A DNA stretch of 64,000 nucleotides from Rhizobium leguminosarum (GTDB taxonomy: Bacteria; Pseudomonadota; Alphaproteobacteria; Rhizobiales; Rhizobiaceae), in assembly GCF_017876795.1 (NCBI RefSeq), contig NZ_JAGIOR010000001.1:4862501-4926500 (forward strand), in the 5' to 3' direction. The notes beneath the pieces are model-generated. The model ran no database searches. It saw only the letters and a list, made by a program, of their open reading frames with translations, and was not told where the DNA came from. Position 1 is the stretch's first letter. Each line of letters opens with the position of its first letter. Both the position numbers and the translations under genes were made by a program. This document shows positions 9,469-18,661 of the stretch, piece by piece.

Positions 9469-9928
9469 TGGCAATGTCCTGCGGCTGAGAAACGATCGAA
9501 CTCGGTGCAACAGCGATTTTTCTATAAGGGATTCAATTCAAGTTCCGCTCGAATCCCATTTCGAATCACCCAAGGGTAAGCCAGCCGATGCAAATCACCA
9601 TCTCCGACTTCTAGGGATTTACTTTCGCTGCCGCCCATGCCCTGATTCGATGATCAATTCCACCCCTCAAGATATAGGGGAGGCTAAGGTGATTCTGGGG
9701 GTATCGCAACTTCATTCGCGTTTTACGCGAGTTCGCCCTATTAAATTTTTCTGCAGCGGCACTTTTCGGCATCATGCTCTGATGTGACCGGATCTATTCC
9801 TGCTCTTCATGCCGAATGCCCGACATTTACAGTCATGGCTTCCAGACAAGCACCGGTGAGTCCTCCGTCATTTGTTTGCGGGAACTGACAACGATCCCGT
9901 TGCAGGAAATCAAGAGTAGTACGGACAT
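9469..9928. other. Spacer upstream of visN
   Basis: About 460 bp with no convincing gene. It must hold the visN promoter. It is more AT-rich than its surroundings, with a TTAAATTTTTCTGC stretch near 9740. A half-copy of the dispersed palindrome (ACTTTTCGGCATCATGCTCT, 9761-9780) lies in the middle. Short open frames here have no ribosome site or family likeness. Confidence 0.5.
9761..9780 (+). repeat. Half-copy of dispersed palindrome
   Basis: ACTTTTCGGCATCATGCTCT matches the right arm of the complete palindrome at 39196-39245 and the right arm at 27721-27738. The left arm is missing, although a GCGGC remnant of the core precedes it. Confidence 0.6.
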
Positions 9929-9956
9929 GAAAAAGGCCGGTTGCCCAGCCTTTTTT
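9929..9956 (-). terminator. Intrinsic terminator after fliF
   Basis: Directly beyond the fliF stop the sequence forms AAAAAGGCCGG-TTGC-CCAGCCTTTTTT (plus-strand reading). On the transcript of fliF (leftward) this gives a GGCTGG/CCGGCC-type stem, one mismatch, flanked by A and T runs, which is a good rho-independent terminator able to act in both directions. It closes the fliF transcription unit. Confidence 0.8.
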
Positions 9957-9957
9957 C

Positions 9958-11649
9958 TTAGGCTGCCTCGTCGATCGCCCATTTCCGCAGGATTTTCGCG
10001 GCGCGTTCCTCGTTGATCTCGACCATGCGAGAGAGCTTGCGCTCTGGGCCTTCCTTGACGCGGCGATTGAAGTTTCCGTCGTCGTCGCCGAGGCTGAGCA
10101 GATCCTCGGTGCTGTCGAAGCCGAAGTCGGACCCGAAGCCGTCCATGAGGGCTCCGCCGGCCGCGCCGGCAGAAGGCGCGAAGTCTGGAAGCTCGAGGCC
10201 GGCCGCCTCCGGCGTGGCGTCGCCGAGAACCGAAGAGCTGCCGTTGCCGCTGACGCTGCGCACCAGGGGCCGCAGGCCCATCCAGACCACCACGAAGGCG
10301 ACCGCGACAAAGGCGAGAGAGTTGATGATGCCGGCGAGGTTGCGGCTCAGCATATCCATGACGCGGACACCGCCGGTGGCGTCTTCGAGCAGCTGGTTCT
10401 CGAGGAAGTCCATGGCCGTGACGGTGACGGCGTCGCCGCGCTTCGCGTCGATGCCGGCGGCGGAAGCGACGATCTTCTGCATTTCAGCAACGTAGGCATC
10501 GATCTTGGCCTGGTCGGCGGGCTCGCCGACCATCTTGGCGATGCGACCCTTGTTGACCACCACGGCGATCGACAGCTTCTCGACCTTGTAGCTGTTGCGG
10601 GTCGTTGCCGTCGTCCTGCTGTTGATCTCGTAGTTGGTCTGCTCTTCGCGCTTGTCGGACTTGTCCTGTGATTCAGGCCCGGCGGAACCGCCGGCCGCGG
10701 GAGCCGCCTGCGGGATGTTCTGCTCGACCGTCGTCGCACTGTCCGACTGTTTCTGCTGCGACTGCTGGGCTTCCTTCGTCGAGCGGACCGAGCGTTCGAC
10801 CTTGGATTCGGGATCGTAGGTCGTTTCCTGGATCTGCTGGGCGTCCGTGTTGAGATCGGCGGTCACGCTGGAACGGAAGTTGTCCATGCCGAGGAAGGGT
10901 GCCAGCGCCTTGTCGATGTTGGATTCGACTTCCTGCTGGACGTTCTGGACGATGCTCAGCGAGCGGTTCAGCGAGCTGTTGCTCGCGTCGTCGCCGGAAG
11001 CGAGCAACTGACCGGCGGAATCGAGGATCGTCACGTCATCGACGTCAAGCCCCGGCACGGCCGAGGCGACAAGGTGGCGAATGGAGGTCGCTGCGCTACG
11101 CCCGGTGGTGGCGCTGGCGCGAATCATGACGGAGGCGGTCGGCTTCTGCTCCGCCTTCCGGAAGTTTCCAACCTCCGGCATGACGATATGCACGCGCGCG
11201 GCGGTGATGCCCGAGATCGACTGGATGGTGCGGGCGATTTCGCCTTCCAGCGCTCGAACCCGCGTCACCTCCTGCATGAAGGAGGTCAGACCGAGGGAGC
11301 CGACATTGTCGAAGAGTTCGTAACCGGCATTGGCGCTGTTCGGCAGGCCGCGCTCGGCAAGCAACAGCCGGGCCTTGGCCGTCATCCCTGCGGGGACGCT
11401 GATACTGGTGCCGTCCGTACCGACCTGGAAGTCGACGTTGGCTTCGGCAAGCGCCATGCTGATCTGGTTGAGATCCGGTGAATCCAGACCGACATAGAGT
11501 GTTTCCTGTGCCGGCTTGTTGACGAAAAGGGCGGCCGCAAGGACGATTGCGATGGAGACGGCACCGACGCCTCCGAGAATCATCAGGCGTGTTCGGCCAA
11601 GGGAACTGAAGTTCTTAAAGATCTGAACTAATTGATTTAACAGATTCAT
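9958..11649 (-). CDS. fliF: Flagellar MS-ring protein FliF
   Basis: FliF builds the MS ring in the inner membrane, the base on which FliG and the export apparatus assemble. The 563 residues show the two expected membrane segments, at about 20-44 and 440-462, flanking a large periplasmic region with the YscJ/FliF signature (LLAERGLPNSANAGYELFD, about 95-113). A low-complexity Gln/Ser/Gly stretch occurs near 290-325. The C-terminal cytoplasmic tail (ERAAKILRKWAIDEAA) is the FliG-binding end. It lies downstream of cheT, separated by a palindromic repeat, and ends in an intrinsic terminator. Confidence 0.95.
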   Translation of the reverse strand: MNLLNQLVQIFKNFSSLGRTRLMILGGVGAVSIAIVLAAALFVNKPAQETLYVGLDSPDLNQISMALAEANVDFQVGTDGTSISVPAGMTAKARLLLAERGLPNSANAGYELFDNVGSLGLTSFMQEVTRVRALEGEIARTIQSISGITAARVHIVMPEVGNFRKAEQKPTASVMIRASATTGRSAATSIRHLVASAVPGLDVDDVTILDSAGQLLASGDDASNSSLNRSLSIVQNVQQEVESNIDKALAPFLGMDNFRSSVTADLNTDAQQIQETTYDPESKVERSVRSTKEAQQSQQKQSDSATTVEQNIPQAAPAAGGSAGPESQDKSDKREEQTNYEINSRTTATTRNSYKVEKLSIAVVVNKGRIAKMVGEPADQAKIDAYVAEMQKIVASAAGIDAKRGDAVTVTAMDFLENQLLEDATGGVRVMDMLSRNLAGIINSLAFVAVAFVVVWMGLRPLVRSVSGNGSSSVLGDATPEAAGLELPDFAPSAGAAGGALMDGFGSDFGFDSTEDLLSLGDDDGNFNRRVKEGPERKLSRMVEINEERAAKILRKWAIDEAA

Positions 11650-11763
11650 TCTGTTCTCGCACGATTCGTCAAAGACAAAGCAGGCTTATTGCCTCATCTG
11701 ACGAATAATCGGCGAAACTTGTGCGAGCGTTTCGTGAAGCGCATGCGGGAACGAAAAGGCTTG

Positions 11764-11863
11764 ATGAATGCGTCCCAAAACTTCGCAGCGGTTTTGGGAA
11801 ACGACATGCATAAATCAAGACTTGAAGCGCCGCCTGAATCCGGCTTGACGCGATGCGCCTTAG
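11764..11863 (-). repeat. Composite palindromic repeat, copy B
   Basis: Read on the minus strand this is the same two-part element as at 6125-6230: CTAAGGCGCATCGCG..., TTCAGGCGGCGCTTC..., then TTATGCATGTCG with a CCCAAAACCGCTGCG core, arms ATGCATGTCG and a degenerate CGCATTCAT. The stop codon of cheT (TAA, minus strand, 11862-11860) lies in its first arm, just as the fliG stop lies in copy A. Confidence 0.72.
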
Positions 11864-12249
11864 AAGAAATCGAAGTCGCCGGCTGCCTTGCTCAACGGCT
11901 GGGAATGGCCGTGGCGTGTGGCGCCGCCCAATGCCTTCTGCATTTCTGCCAGCTTGACGAGGCTGAGCGCGGTCGCGACGTCGACTGCCCATCCGTGCGG
12001 GATTTCGCCGGTGATGGTGTCGATGAACTCGGCAAGGCCGCGCGATTTCTGCACGGCGAGGTCGATGCCCTGCATGACCTTCATCGAATCCGGCGAGTTC
12101 AGGATTTCGGCGCCGCCGAGCTCGAGAAGCTGCGGCTCGATGCGCTCGATGAGATAGGCGACATCATGCAGTTCGGAAACGATGCGCATCAGGATGTCGC
12201 TCAAAGCCTCGACAGGCGCAGGCGGCTCCATCACCGGGTTAAATGTCAT
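11860..12249 (-). CDS. cheT: Chemotaxis protein CheT
   Basis: The last gene of the che operon encodes 129 residues. Its position after cheD is that of orf10/cheT in S. meliloti and R. leguminosarum. In S. meliloti, from memory, CheT was linked to signal termination and adaptation. The sequence is largely helical and contains D63-L-A-V-Q67 in the context VMQGIDLAVQKSRGL, which resembles the DxxxQ catalytic motif of CheZ phosphatases; that likeness is my reading. The C-terminus (AAGDFDFF) is acidic and aromatic, also reminiscent of the CheY-binding tail of CheZ. It starts 16 bp after the cheD stop. Confidence 0.83.
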   Translation of the reverse strand: MTFNPVMEPPAPVEALSDILMRIVSELHDVAYLIERIEPQLLELGGAEILNSPDSMKVMQGIDLAVQKSRGLAEFIDTITGEIPHGWAVDVATALSLVKLAEMQKALGGATRHGHSQPLSKAAGDFDFF

Positions 12250-12265
12250 ATGAAAATCCTCGCCA

Positions 12266-12820
12266 TCAAAAAAATTCGATACTGGTTTCGACGGGCTTCG
12301 GCGGAGCGGCGGGGCGCTGCTCGAGAGCGACGGTTCTCTGCGTTTCGGCGCCGGTCAGGGGGTATTGCCGGGCACGACCGGAGACGGGCCAAAATTCAAG
12401 CTTGCGTCCATGGTCTCCGCCTGTGGAGGAGCCGACCACCGGAATGCCTTCATCCCTCAGGAACTGCATGGCGAAGGCCGCGTTCTGCTCACCGACATTG
12501 GAGAATGTCGAGATCGTCTTGGCGCCGCCGAAGATCTTGGCCTCCAGCCGGTCGCGCCGGGCGCCCTGCTTCAGCAGACCGTTGATCAGCAGTTCCATCA
12601 GATGCACGCCGTAACGGGTGGCATCGCCGCCTGATGTCGGCGACGTCGCCGAACCGGGCAGCAAGAAGTGGTTCATGCCGCCGATGCCGGCGACAGGGTC
12701 TCTGAGGCACGCAGCCACGCAGGAACCGAGAATGGTCGAGAGGACCGCATTCGGATCGTTCAGAACCTTGTACTCGCCCTGAATGATATGCACGCGGCGG
12801 GCTGCCCCCTCAGTGATCAT
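12266..12820 (-). CDS. cheD: Chemoreceptor glutamine deamidase CheD
   Basis: CheD converts specific glutamines of chemoreceptors to glutamate and tunes receptor activity. The 184 residues contain the catalytic Cys in ILGSCVAAC (C34) and His in GGMNHFLLP (H51) of the CheD family. The C-terminal third is longer than in Bacillus or Thermotoga CheD. The ATG overlaps the cheY2 stop by 4 bp (ATGA). It is part of the ten-gene che operon, downstream of cheB, the other receptor-modifying enzyme. Confidence 0.94.
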   Translation of the reverse strand: MITEGAARRVHIIQGEYKVLNDPNAVLSTILGSCVAACLRDPVAGIGGMNHFLLPGSATSPTSGGDATRYGVHLMELLINGLLKQGARRDRLEAKIFGGAKTISTFSNVGEQNAAFAMQFLRDEGIPVVGSSTGGDHGRKLEFWPVSGRARQYPLTGAETQRTVALEQRPAAPPKPVETSIEFF

Positions 12821-13206
12821 TTCAGGGCTCCAAACACGGCTTCGATGGCCGCTTTCATTTTCTCGATCGTGAACGGCTTGGCGAGCACGTTGTTCGCGCC
12901 GAGCTGGGCTGCCTTCTGCACCAGTGCTCGGTCGCCCTGGGCGGTGAGGATGATGAAGGCCGCCTTCTTGGTGTTCGGGTTGGTGCGCACGGCCTGAAGG
13001 AAGCCGATGCCATCCATCTTCGGCATGTTGAAGTCCGAGATCACCAGGTGGTGCGGCTGCTCGGCCATGATCTTCATGCCCTGCTCGCCGTCGCCTGCGG
13101 ACGTGATCTGCTTAAAACCGAGCTGGGTCAGCGCGTCACTAAGCAGCAACCGGCTCGTTACCTGATCGTCGACGATCAGAACTTTGATTTTCTCCGCGAT
13201 CGACAT
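12817..13206 (-). CDS. cheY2: Chemotaxis response regulator CheY2
   Basis: A 129-residue single receiver domain with the acid pair D13-D14, the phosphorylation site D58 ([13 protein letters not shown]), Thr (ILTAQ) and Lys (LAKPF). In S. meliloti CheY2 is the main motor-binding regulator and CheY1 serves as a phosphate sink; the assignment here follows operon position between cheB and cheD. It overlaps cheD by 4 bp and lies one base from the cheB stop. Confidence 0.94.
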   Translation of the reverse strand: MSIAEKIKVLIVDDQVTSRLLLSDALTQLGFKQITSAGDGEQGMKIMAEQPHHLVISDFNMPKMDGIGFLQAVRTNPNTKKAAFIILTAQGDRALVQKAAQLGANNVLAKPFTIEKMKAAIEAVFGALK

Positions 13207-13207
13207 T

Positions 13208-14251
13208 TTATTCGGTCCCTTCCTTTCGGGCGGCTGTCATTTTCAATATTTCTTCCCCGATGGCAGACAGGGGCAACTGCTGCTCAACGGCGCCAAGTTC
13301 ATGGGCAACCCTTGGCATTCCGTAAACGACACAGGTTTTTTCGTTCTGGCCGAGTGTTCTGGCGCCGGCGTGGCGCATTTTCAACAAACCGGCGGCGCCA
13401 TCGCGGCCCATTCCGGTCAAAATAACGCCGACAGCGTTGCGGCCCGCCAGCTCCGCGACCGAATCGAATAGCACGTCGACCGATGGCCGGTGACCGTTGA
13501 CCGGCGCCCGGTCAACGAGACGGCAGCACGGCGCCGAGGCACTGCTGACCTGGAGATGACGTTCGCCGCCGGGCGCCAGATAGATCTTGCCGATTTCGAG
13601 CCGGGCACCGTCGGTTGCTTCCTGGACCACCGGCGCACAGAGGCGGTTCAACCGTTCGGCGAAGCTCTTGGTAAAGGTCGGCGGCATATGCTGGGTAATG
13701 ACCGTCGGCGGGCAATTGGCCGGAAACTTCTGCAGTACGGCGATCAGTGCCTCGACGCCTCCGGTCGACGAGCCGATCGCGACGATCTTGCGGCCGACGC
13801 GGAAATCGGCGACGGAGGGCGGGGGTGCTGCGGGGGCAACCGGCTGCGAGAACTGGCGCTGCGTGCGCGCGGCGGCCTTGACCTTCTCGGCGAGGTCGCC
13901 GAAGGGCCTGAGTTCGCCCGGCCCCGGCTTGCCGACGCAGTCGAACGCACCGATCTCAAGTGCTGCAAGCGTCGTCTCGGCGCCGCGATGGGTCATTGTC
14001 GAGACCATGATGACAGGCATCGGACGCAGCGTCATGATCTTTTCGAGGAAATCGAGACCGTTCATGTTCGGCATCTCAATGTCGAGCGTCACGACGTCGG
14101 GGTTCAGCCGCTTGATCGCCTCGCGCGCTTCCAGCGCGTCGCCGGCCTGGCCGATGACGTTGACCTCGGGGTCGGAACTCAGGACGGCGGTGATCAGCCC
14201 CCGCATCGTCGGGGAGTCGTCAACGACGAGAACCCTTGCCGGAGCGCTCAT
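13208..14251 (-). CDS. cheB: Chemotaxis methylesterase/deamidase CheB
   Basis: CheB removes methyl groups from receptor glutamates, activated by CheA-dependent phosphorylation. The 347 residues begin [18 protein letters not shown] at ATG 14251, which overlaps the cheR stop by 4 bp and has GGAGGAAGG upstream. A longer open frame to 14578 reads through cheR out of frame and is spurious. The receiver (1-120, D57) is followed by the esterase domain with Ser in AIGSSTGG, His in TQHMPPTF and Asp in [12 protein letters not shown], the catalytic triad. Confidence 0.96.
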   Translation of the reverse strand: MSAPARVLVVDDSPTMRGLITAVLSSDPEVNVIGQAGDALEAREAIKRLNPDVVTLDIEMPNMNGLDFLEKIMTLRPMPVIMVSTMTHRGAETTLAALEIGAFDCVGKPGPGELRPFGDLAEKVKAAARTQRQFSQPVAPAAPPPSVADFRVGRKIVAIGSSTGGVEALIAVLQKFPANCPPTVITQHMPPTFTKSFAERLNRLCAPVVQEATDGARLEIGKIYLAPGGERHLQVSSASAPCCRLVDRAPVNGHRPSVDVLFDSVAELAGRNAVGVILTGMGRDGAAGLLKMRHAGARTLGQNEKTCVVYGMPRVAHELGAVEQQLPLSAIGEEILKMTAARKEGTE

Positions 14252-15156
14252 GCCTTCCTCCCGTGACCTTTGGCGGTGTAGCGATAGGTCGTGATGCCGA
14301 TATTGTCGAAGACGTGTTTTGCCTCGCCGGACACACGCTCGGAATGGCCGATATAGAGATGCCCGCCCTCCGGCAACAGGCCGGCGAAACGCTGCCAGAT
14401 CTTCATCTGCGTCGGCTCGTCGAAATAGATGACGACGTTGCGGCAGAAGATGACGTCGAACTTGCCCTTGAACGGCCATTGCGCCATCAGGTTCAGCTCG
14501 TTGTAGGTGATCAGCCGCTTGACCCGATCGTCGACCTGGAACTTCCTGCGGCCCTGCACCTCGACTTCGCTGAACCATTGCTTGCGCATGGCGGGCGAAA
14601 CGGTTTCCAGCGCGCTTTCGTCATAGGCGCCGGCCCGGGCGATCGCCAGGATCTTCGGGTCGATGTCGGTTGCCAGGATCTTGAAGTCGTAATCGGCGAC
14701 ATTCGGCATCAGCGACAGCACGGTCAGCGCGATCGAATAGGGCTCCTGCCCGTCGGAGGAGGCCGCCGACCAGATGCGCACCCTGCCGCCCGATCTCGCC
14801 CTTTGCAGAAGTTCCGGCAGGACATGGTCGCGCAGGTGGTCGAAATGATGGTTTTCACGGAAGAAGCGGGTAAAATTGGTCGTCAGATGCGACAGCATCT
14901 CGCGGCGCGGTGCAGCGCCCGCCGGCGAAGCGACGAGGTCGCAATATTCCCGGAAGCCTGACAGGCCGAGATTGCGGATATGCTTCGACAGGCGCGAATA
15001 GACCAGCGATGCCTTCGTCTCGTTGAGGAAGATGCCGGCATCCGAATAGATCATCGCGGCGATCTCGGTGAGGTCGCGGCGCGTCAGCGGATATTCACCG
15101 CTCGCCAGGACCTCGTCGGGTCCCTGCCTCTGATCTTTTGCGCCCATTGCGTTCAT
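14248..15156 (-). CDS. cheR: Chemoreceptor methyltransferase CheR
   Basis: CheR methylates receptor glutamates using S-adenosylmethionine. The 302-residue protein has the N-terminal helical domain (about 20-85) and the methyltransferase domain with [16 protein letters not shown] (motif I), KILATDID and the late motif [12 protein letters not shown], all typical. No C-terminal receptor-binding pentapeptide extension is needed. It overlaps cheW by 4 bp upstream and cheB by 4 bp downstream. Confidence 0.96.
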   Translation of the reverse strand: MNAMGAKDQRQGPDEVLASGEYPLTRRDLTEIAAMIYSDAGIFLNETKASLVYSRLSKHIRNLGLSGFREYCDLVASPAGAAPRREMLSHLTTNFTRFFRENHHFDHLRDHVLPELLQRARSGGRVRIWSAASSDGQEPYSIALTVLSLMPNVADYDFKILATDIDPKILAIARAGAYDESALETVSPAMRKQWFSEVEVQGRRKFQVDDRVKRLITYNELNLMAQWPFKGKFDVIFCRNVVIYFDEPTQMKIWQRFAGLLPEGGHLYIGHSERVSGEAKHVFDNIGITTYRYTAKGHGRKA

Positions 15157-15620
15157 GCGGCTTCGCTTTCGGTCTCGGGAAAGAGGGATTCGAGTTCGAT
15201 CAGGCAGATCATGCGCTTGTCGATGGCGAGAATGCCGCGGGCAAATTGACGCTCGAGCTCGGAGGAGATCTCGGGCGTCGGCTGGACGGTTTCGTCGGTC
15301 ACCGTCAGGATATCAGATACGGCGTCGACCAGCAGGCCGACGACCTTGCGCCGGACCTGGGCGACGATGATGACATGACGGGCAGTCGGATCGGCCGGCT
15401 TCATGCCAAGCCGGGCGGCAAGGTCGATGATCGGCAGCACCGCGCCGCGCAGGTTGATGACACCGAGCATATAGGCAGGCGAGTGCGGCATCGCGGTCGC
15501 CGGGGTCCAGCCCCGGATCTCACGAACCGACATGATGTTCACGCAAAATTCCTGATCCCCGATGCGGAACGCGATCAGCTCGCGATCCCCCTCGTTCAGA
15601 TTTTTTACGGCGTACGACAT
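15153..15620 (-). CDS. cheW: Chemotaxis coupling protein CheW
   Basis: CheW links chemoreceptors to CheA. The 155 residues contain the CheW SH3-like fold with the signature [11 protein letters not shown] and [18 protein letters not shown], followed by [10 protein letters not shown]. It lies 4 bp after cheA and overlaps cheR by 4 bp, so it is translated as part of the compact che operon. Confidence 0.95.
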   Translation of the reverse strand: MSYAVKNLNEGDRELIAFRIGDQEFCVNIMSVREIRGWTPATAMPHSPAYMLGVINLRGAVLPIIDLAARLGMKPADPTARHVIIVAQVRRKVVGLLVDAVSDILTVTDETVQPTPEISSELERQFARGILAIDKRMICLIELESLFPETESEAA

Positions 15621-15624
15621 TGCC

Positions 15625-17922
15625 TTACCCTACCGCTGCTAACGACATTTCCGCTTTGAGCGACTGGCCGCGCGAGGCGCCGACAACCGCGTCGACATCG
15701 AGGATGAGAGCGACGCGCCCGTCACCGAGAATGGTCGCGGCGGCAATGCCCGGCACATGGGTATAGTTCGCTTCCAGGCTCTTGATGACCACCTGGCGCT
15801 GACCCTGGATGGCGTCGACCATCAGGGCGCGCTGGCCGCCGCCTTCGGATTCCACCAGAAGCGCCACGCCCTCGACCGGGTTGGCCTGAGTGGCGCGGAA
15901 GTTCAGGATGCGACCGACATCGACCAGCGGGCAGAAGCTGTTGCGGATCGAGATCAGCCGGTGGTTCGCACCGAAGGAGTGGATCGCGGCCGCTTCCGGC
16001 TGCAGGGTTTCGACGATCGCAGTCAGCGGCACGACCAGCGTCTGGCCGGCGACGGTGACCACCATGCCGTCGAGGACGGCGAGCGTCAGCGGCAGGCTCA
16101 TGGTGAATACCGAGCCGTGACCCGGCTTCGAGGTGATGTTGATACGGCCGCCGAGCGCCTGGATCGAGCGCTTGACGACGTCCATGCCGACGCCGCGGCC
16201 GGAGATGTCGGAGATCTTGTCGGCCGTCGAGAAGCCCGGCAGGAAGATCAGGTTGTCGATTTCTTCGTCCGACAGGTTGGAATCGGCCGGGATGAGGTCG
16301 TTGTCGATCGCCTTCTGGCGGACCTTCTCGCGGTTGATGCCGGCGCCGTCATCGGCAAGCTCGATCAGGATGCGTCCCGAACGATGCTTGGCGGTCAGGC
16401 GGACCGTGCCTTCGGTGTTCTTGCCGGCGGCTGCGCGCTTTTCAGGCGTTTCGATACCGTGGTCGACGGCATTGCGGATCATGTGGGTCAGCGGCTCGGC
16501 CAGCTTGTCGATGACCGTCTTGTCGACTTCGGTATTTTCACCTTCGGTGATGAGACGGATCGATTTGCCGGTCATGTCGGCGATTTCGCGGACGATACGC
16601 GACATGCGCTGGAACACCGGCTTCACCGGCTGGGCGCGGATCGCCATGACCGAGTCCTGGATCTCACGGGTGAGCTGCTGCAGCTCTTCCAAACCCATAT
16701 TGATCGAGGAGGTGCCGGTCGTATCGTTCTCGATGACGCTCTGCGACAGCATCGCCTGGTTGATGACCAGTTCGCCGACGAGGTTGATGAGGCGGTCGAC
16801 ACGGTCGAGATCGACGCGGATCGTCTGGCCGGCGCCGGCAGCGGCGTTGTTCTGGGCGGCAGCACTTGCAGCCGCGGCTGCTGCGGCGGCCGATTCCTTC
16901 TTCTCGACACGGGCGGCGGCTGAGGCCAGCTGCGTGACGTTGGAGGCGATCTCGGCGGCGGCAACGGCGGCGGCTGTCTCCTCGGCCCTTGCGTTGGAGG
17001 CGGAAACCTCTTCCGTTGCGCCGCTCTCATCCAGGATCGACAGATCGAAGGGAACCGGCACCATCGGCAGTTCGTCGTTGCTGGTCGCGTCGGCCCTTGC
17101 GTCCTCGACCGGCTTCACCGTCAATTCGCAATCCCACTCGGCGAATTCGAAGACGGTGCGAATGGCGTCCTCGCCCTTGTCCGTCTTGATCGTGACGTTC
17201 CAGAAGAAATAAGCGCCTTCCGGATCAAGTTCCTCAAGGCCCGGCAGGTCATCGGTATTGCAATAGATGGTCATTTCGCCGAGGCGCGAGAGATCGCGCA
17301 GCAGCAGCGTGGCGTCATTGCCCTTGGAATAAAGTTCGTAGCGCGGCTTGAAGATGATTTCATAGGCCGGCATGCCGGAACCCGCATCGCCCTCACCGCC
17401 AAAATCGTCGAAGGAAAAGGGGACCGGCTGGAAGCCGCTCTCGTCGGTCGGCTTGGCTGTCGGCGCCGCAGCGGCCGGAACGGGCTTTGCGGCGGCCTTC
17501 GGGGCCGGCGCCTCGGCCAATGCCGAGGGAGACGGCAACTCACCGTTGGCCAGCGCCTCGAGCTCCTTGACCAGGCTTCGGCTGCGGCTTTCATCGACGC
17601 TGCCGCCGTCGCGCGCAGCATTCGTCAGGTCGGCGAGCACGTCGGCCGACTTCAGCATCACCTTCAGGACGTCCTGGGTCGGCTCTAGCTTGTTGGATCG
17701 AACGCAATCGAGAGTGGTCTCGAAAACATGGGCGAAGGCGACCAGATCATCAAGGCCGAAGGCGCCGGCGCCACCCTTGATCGAATGCACGGCACGGAAC
17801 ACCGCATTGACGGTTTCCGGATCGCGATCGCCATCATTCAATTTCAGAAGACCGGATTCCAACTCGGCGAGCTGTTCCTCGCACTCCTGGAAAAAGATCT
17901 CTTTGATTTCGTTCATATCCAT
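15625..17922 (-). CDS. cheA: Chemotaxis histidine kinase CheA
   Basis: CheA is the central kinase of the chemotaxis pathway. The 765 residues include the Hpt domain with phospho-accepting H46 ([13 protein letters not shown]), a P2-like region joined by Ala-rich linkers (about 125-165 and 300-350), a dimerisation domain ([14 protein letters not shown]), the ATPase domain ([20 protein letters not shown]) and the C-terminal CheW-like domain. The two Ala/Pro linkers make it longer than the enteric protein. It precedes cheW by 4 bp and follows cheY1 by 17 bp. Confidence 0.96.
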   Translation of the reverse strand: MDMNEIKEIFFQECEEQLAELESGLLKLNDGDRDPETVNAVFRAVHSIKGGAGAFGLDDLVAFAHVFETTLDCVRSNKLEPTQDVLKVMLKSADVLADLTNAARDGGSVDESRSRSLVKELEALANGELPSPSALAEAPAPKAAAKPVPAAAAPTAKPTDESGFQPVPFSFDDFGGEGDAGSGMPAYEIIFKPRYELYSKGNDATLLLRDLSRLGEMTIYCNTDDLPGLEELDPEGAYFFWNVTIKTDKGEDAIRTVFEFAEWDCELTVKPVEDARADATSNDELPMVPVPFDLSILDESGATEEVSASNARAEETAAAVAAAEIASNVTQLASAAARVEKKESAAAAAAAASAAAQNNAAAGAGQTIRVDLDRVDRLINLVGELVINQAMLSQSVIENDTTGTSSINMGLEELQQLTREIQDSVMAIRAQPVKPVFQRMSRIVREIADMTGKSIRLITEGENTEVDKTVIDKLAEPLTHMIRNAVDHGIETPEKRAAAGKNTEGTVRLTAKHRSGRILIELADDGAGINREKVRQKAIDNDLIPADSNLSDEEIDNLIFLPGFSTADKISDISGRGVGMDVVKRSIQALGGRINITSKPGHGSVFTMSLPLTLAVLDGMVVTVAGQTLVVPLTAIVETLQPEAAAIHSFGANHRLISIRNSFCPLVDVGRILNFRATQANPVEGVALLVESEGGGQRALMVDAIQGQRQVVIKSLEANYTHVPGIAAATILGDGRVALILDVDAVVGASRGQSLKAEMSLAAVG

Positions 17923-17939
17923 CGGTGCAAATCCTGGGT

Positions 17940-18305
17940 TTAAGCGGTTACACGCTCAATGGCATCGATCAGTTTGGCTGGGTCGAAAGGCTTGACGATC
18001 CAGCCCGTGGCACCGGCCTGACGGGCGCGGTTCTTCTTTTCCGCGTCGCTTTCGGTGGTCAGGACCAGGATCGGGATCGCCCGATATTTCTCGTTGCGGC
18101 GGACACCTTCGATGAAGCCGAAACCGTCGAGGCGCGGCATGTTGATGTCAGTCACGATGACGTCAGGATTGGACTCTTCGAGAACCTCGAGGCCCTCGAT
18201 GCCGTCTTCCGCCTGAATCGTCTCGAAGCCGGCATTGTTCAGCGTCACGAGAAGCATGTTTCGGATGGTGCGGGAATCATCCACGGTAAGAACTTTTTTC
18301 TTCAT
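17940..18305 (-). CDS. cheY1: Chemotaxis response regulator CheY1
   Basis: A 121-residue receiver with D9-D10, phospho-acceptor D53 (VIVTDINMPRLDG), Thr (LTTES) and Lys (WIVKPF). Its place directly before cheA is that of CheY1 in S. meliloti, where it drains phosphate from CheA and so terminates the signal. The start overlaps the end of cheS by 4 bp, which fits the reported functional pairing of CheS and CheY1. Confidence 0.94.
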   Translation of the reverse strand: MKKKVLTVDDSRTIRNMLLVTLNNAGFETIQAEDGIEGLEVLEESNPDVIVTDINMPRLDGFGFIEGVRRNEKYRAIPILVLTTESDAEKKNRARQAGATGWIVKPFDPAKLIDAIERVTA

Positions 18306-18598
18306 TGCCGAATCTCCTTGGCAAGCAGGTGATCAAAATTGACGCCCACCAGCTGCATGGTTTTCTGAAACGCGTCGGACACCTTGGAGAAGGTGAATGG
18401 CTGCTTGTCCTGTTCCCAGGTCTTCTCGGCGGACATCAGAACCTGGGCACAAAGAGCACCGATCCGTTCGACGCCGGATGCGTCGATCGACAGACCGCTA
18501 CCCCTGAGGGAGAGGAGTTTATCGCGTAAGGCGGAAGCCTCGTTGAGGTCGAGCACCGCTGTCAAATCCAGCGTCTTGCCACTCTTCTTTGCTACCAT
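18302..18598 (-). CDS. cheS: STAS-domain chemotaxis protein CheS
   Basis: A small STAS-like protein of 98 residues (DLTAVLDLNEASALRDKLL..., GLSIDASGVERIGALCAQVL). In S. meliloti CheS binds the P2 region of CheA and speeds CheY1 dephosphorylation; I assign it by position between the transducer gene and cheY1 and by length. I chose ATG 18598, preceded by AAGGAAAAG, over an upstream in-frame codon at 18649, because it gives the expected family length. The serine usually phosphorylated in anti-sigma antagonists is within the VERIGAL segment, where no Ser is seen. Confidence 0.88.
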   Translation of the reverse strand: MVAKKSGKTLDLTAVLDLNEASALRDKLLSLRGSGLSIDASGVERIGALCAQVLMSAEKTWEQDKQPFTFSKVSDAFQKTMQLVGVNFDHLLAKEIRQ

Positions 18599-18661
18599 CA
18601 GCTTTTCCTTGTCCCCTTGTCCCCGGCCCGAGAAGACGAGCTGAGGCAATCATCCGATAGG

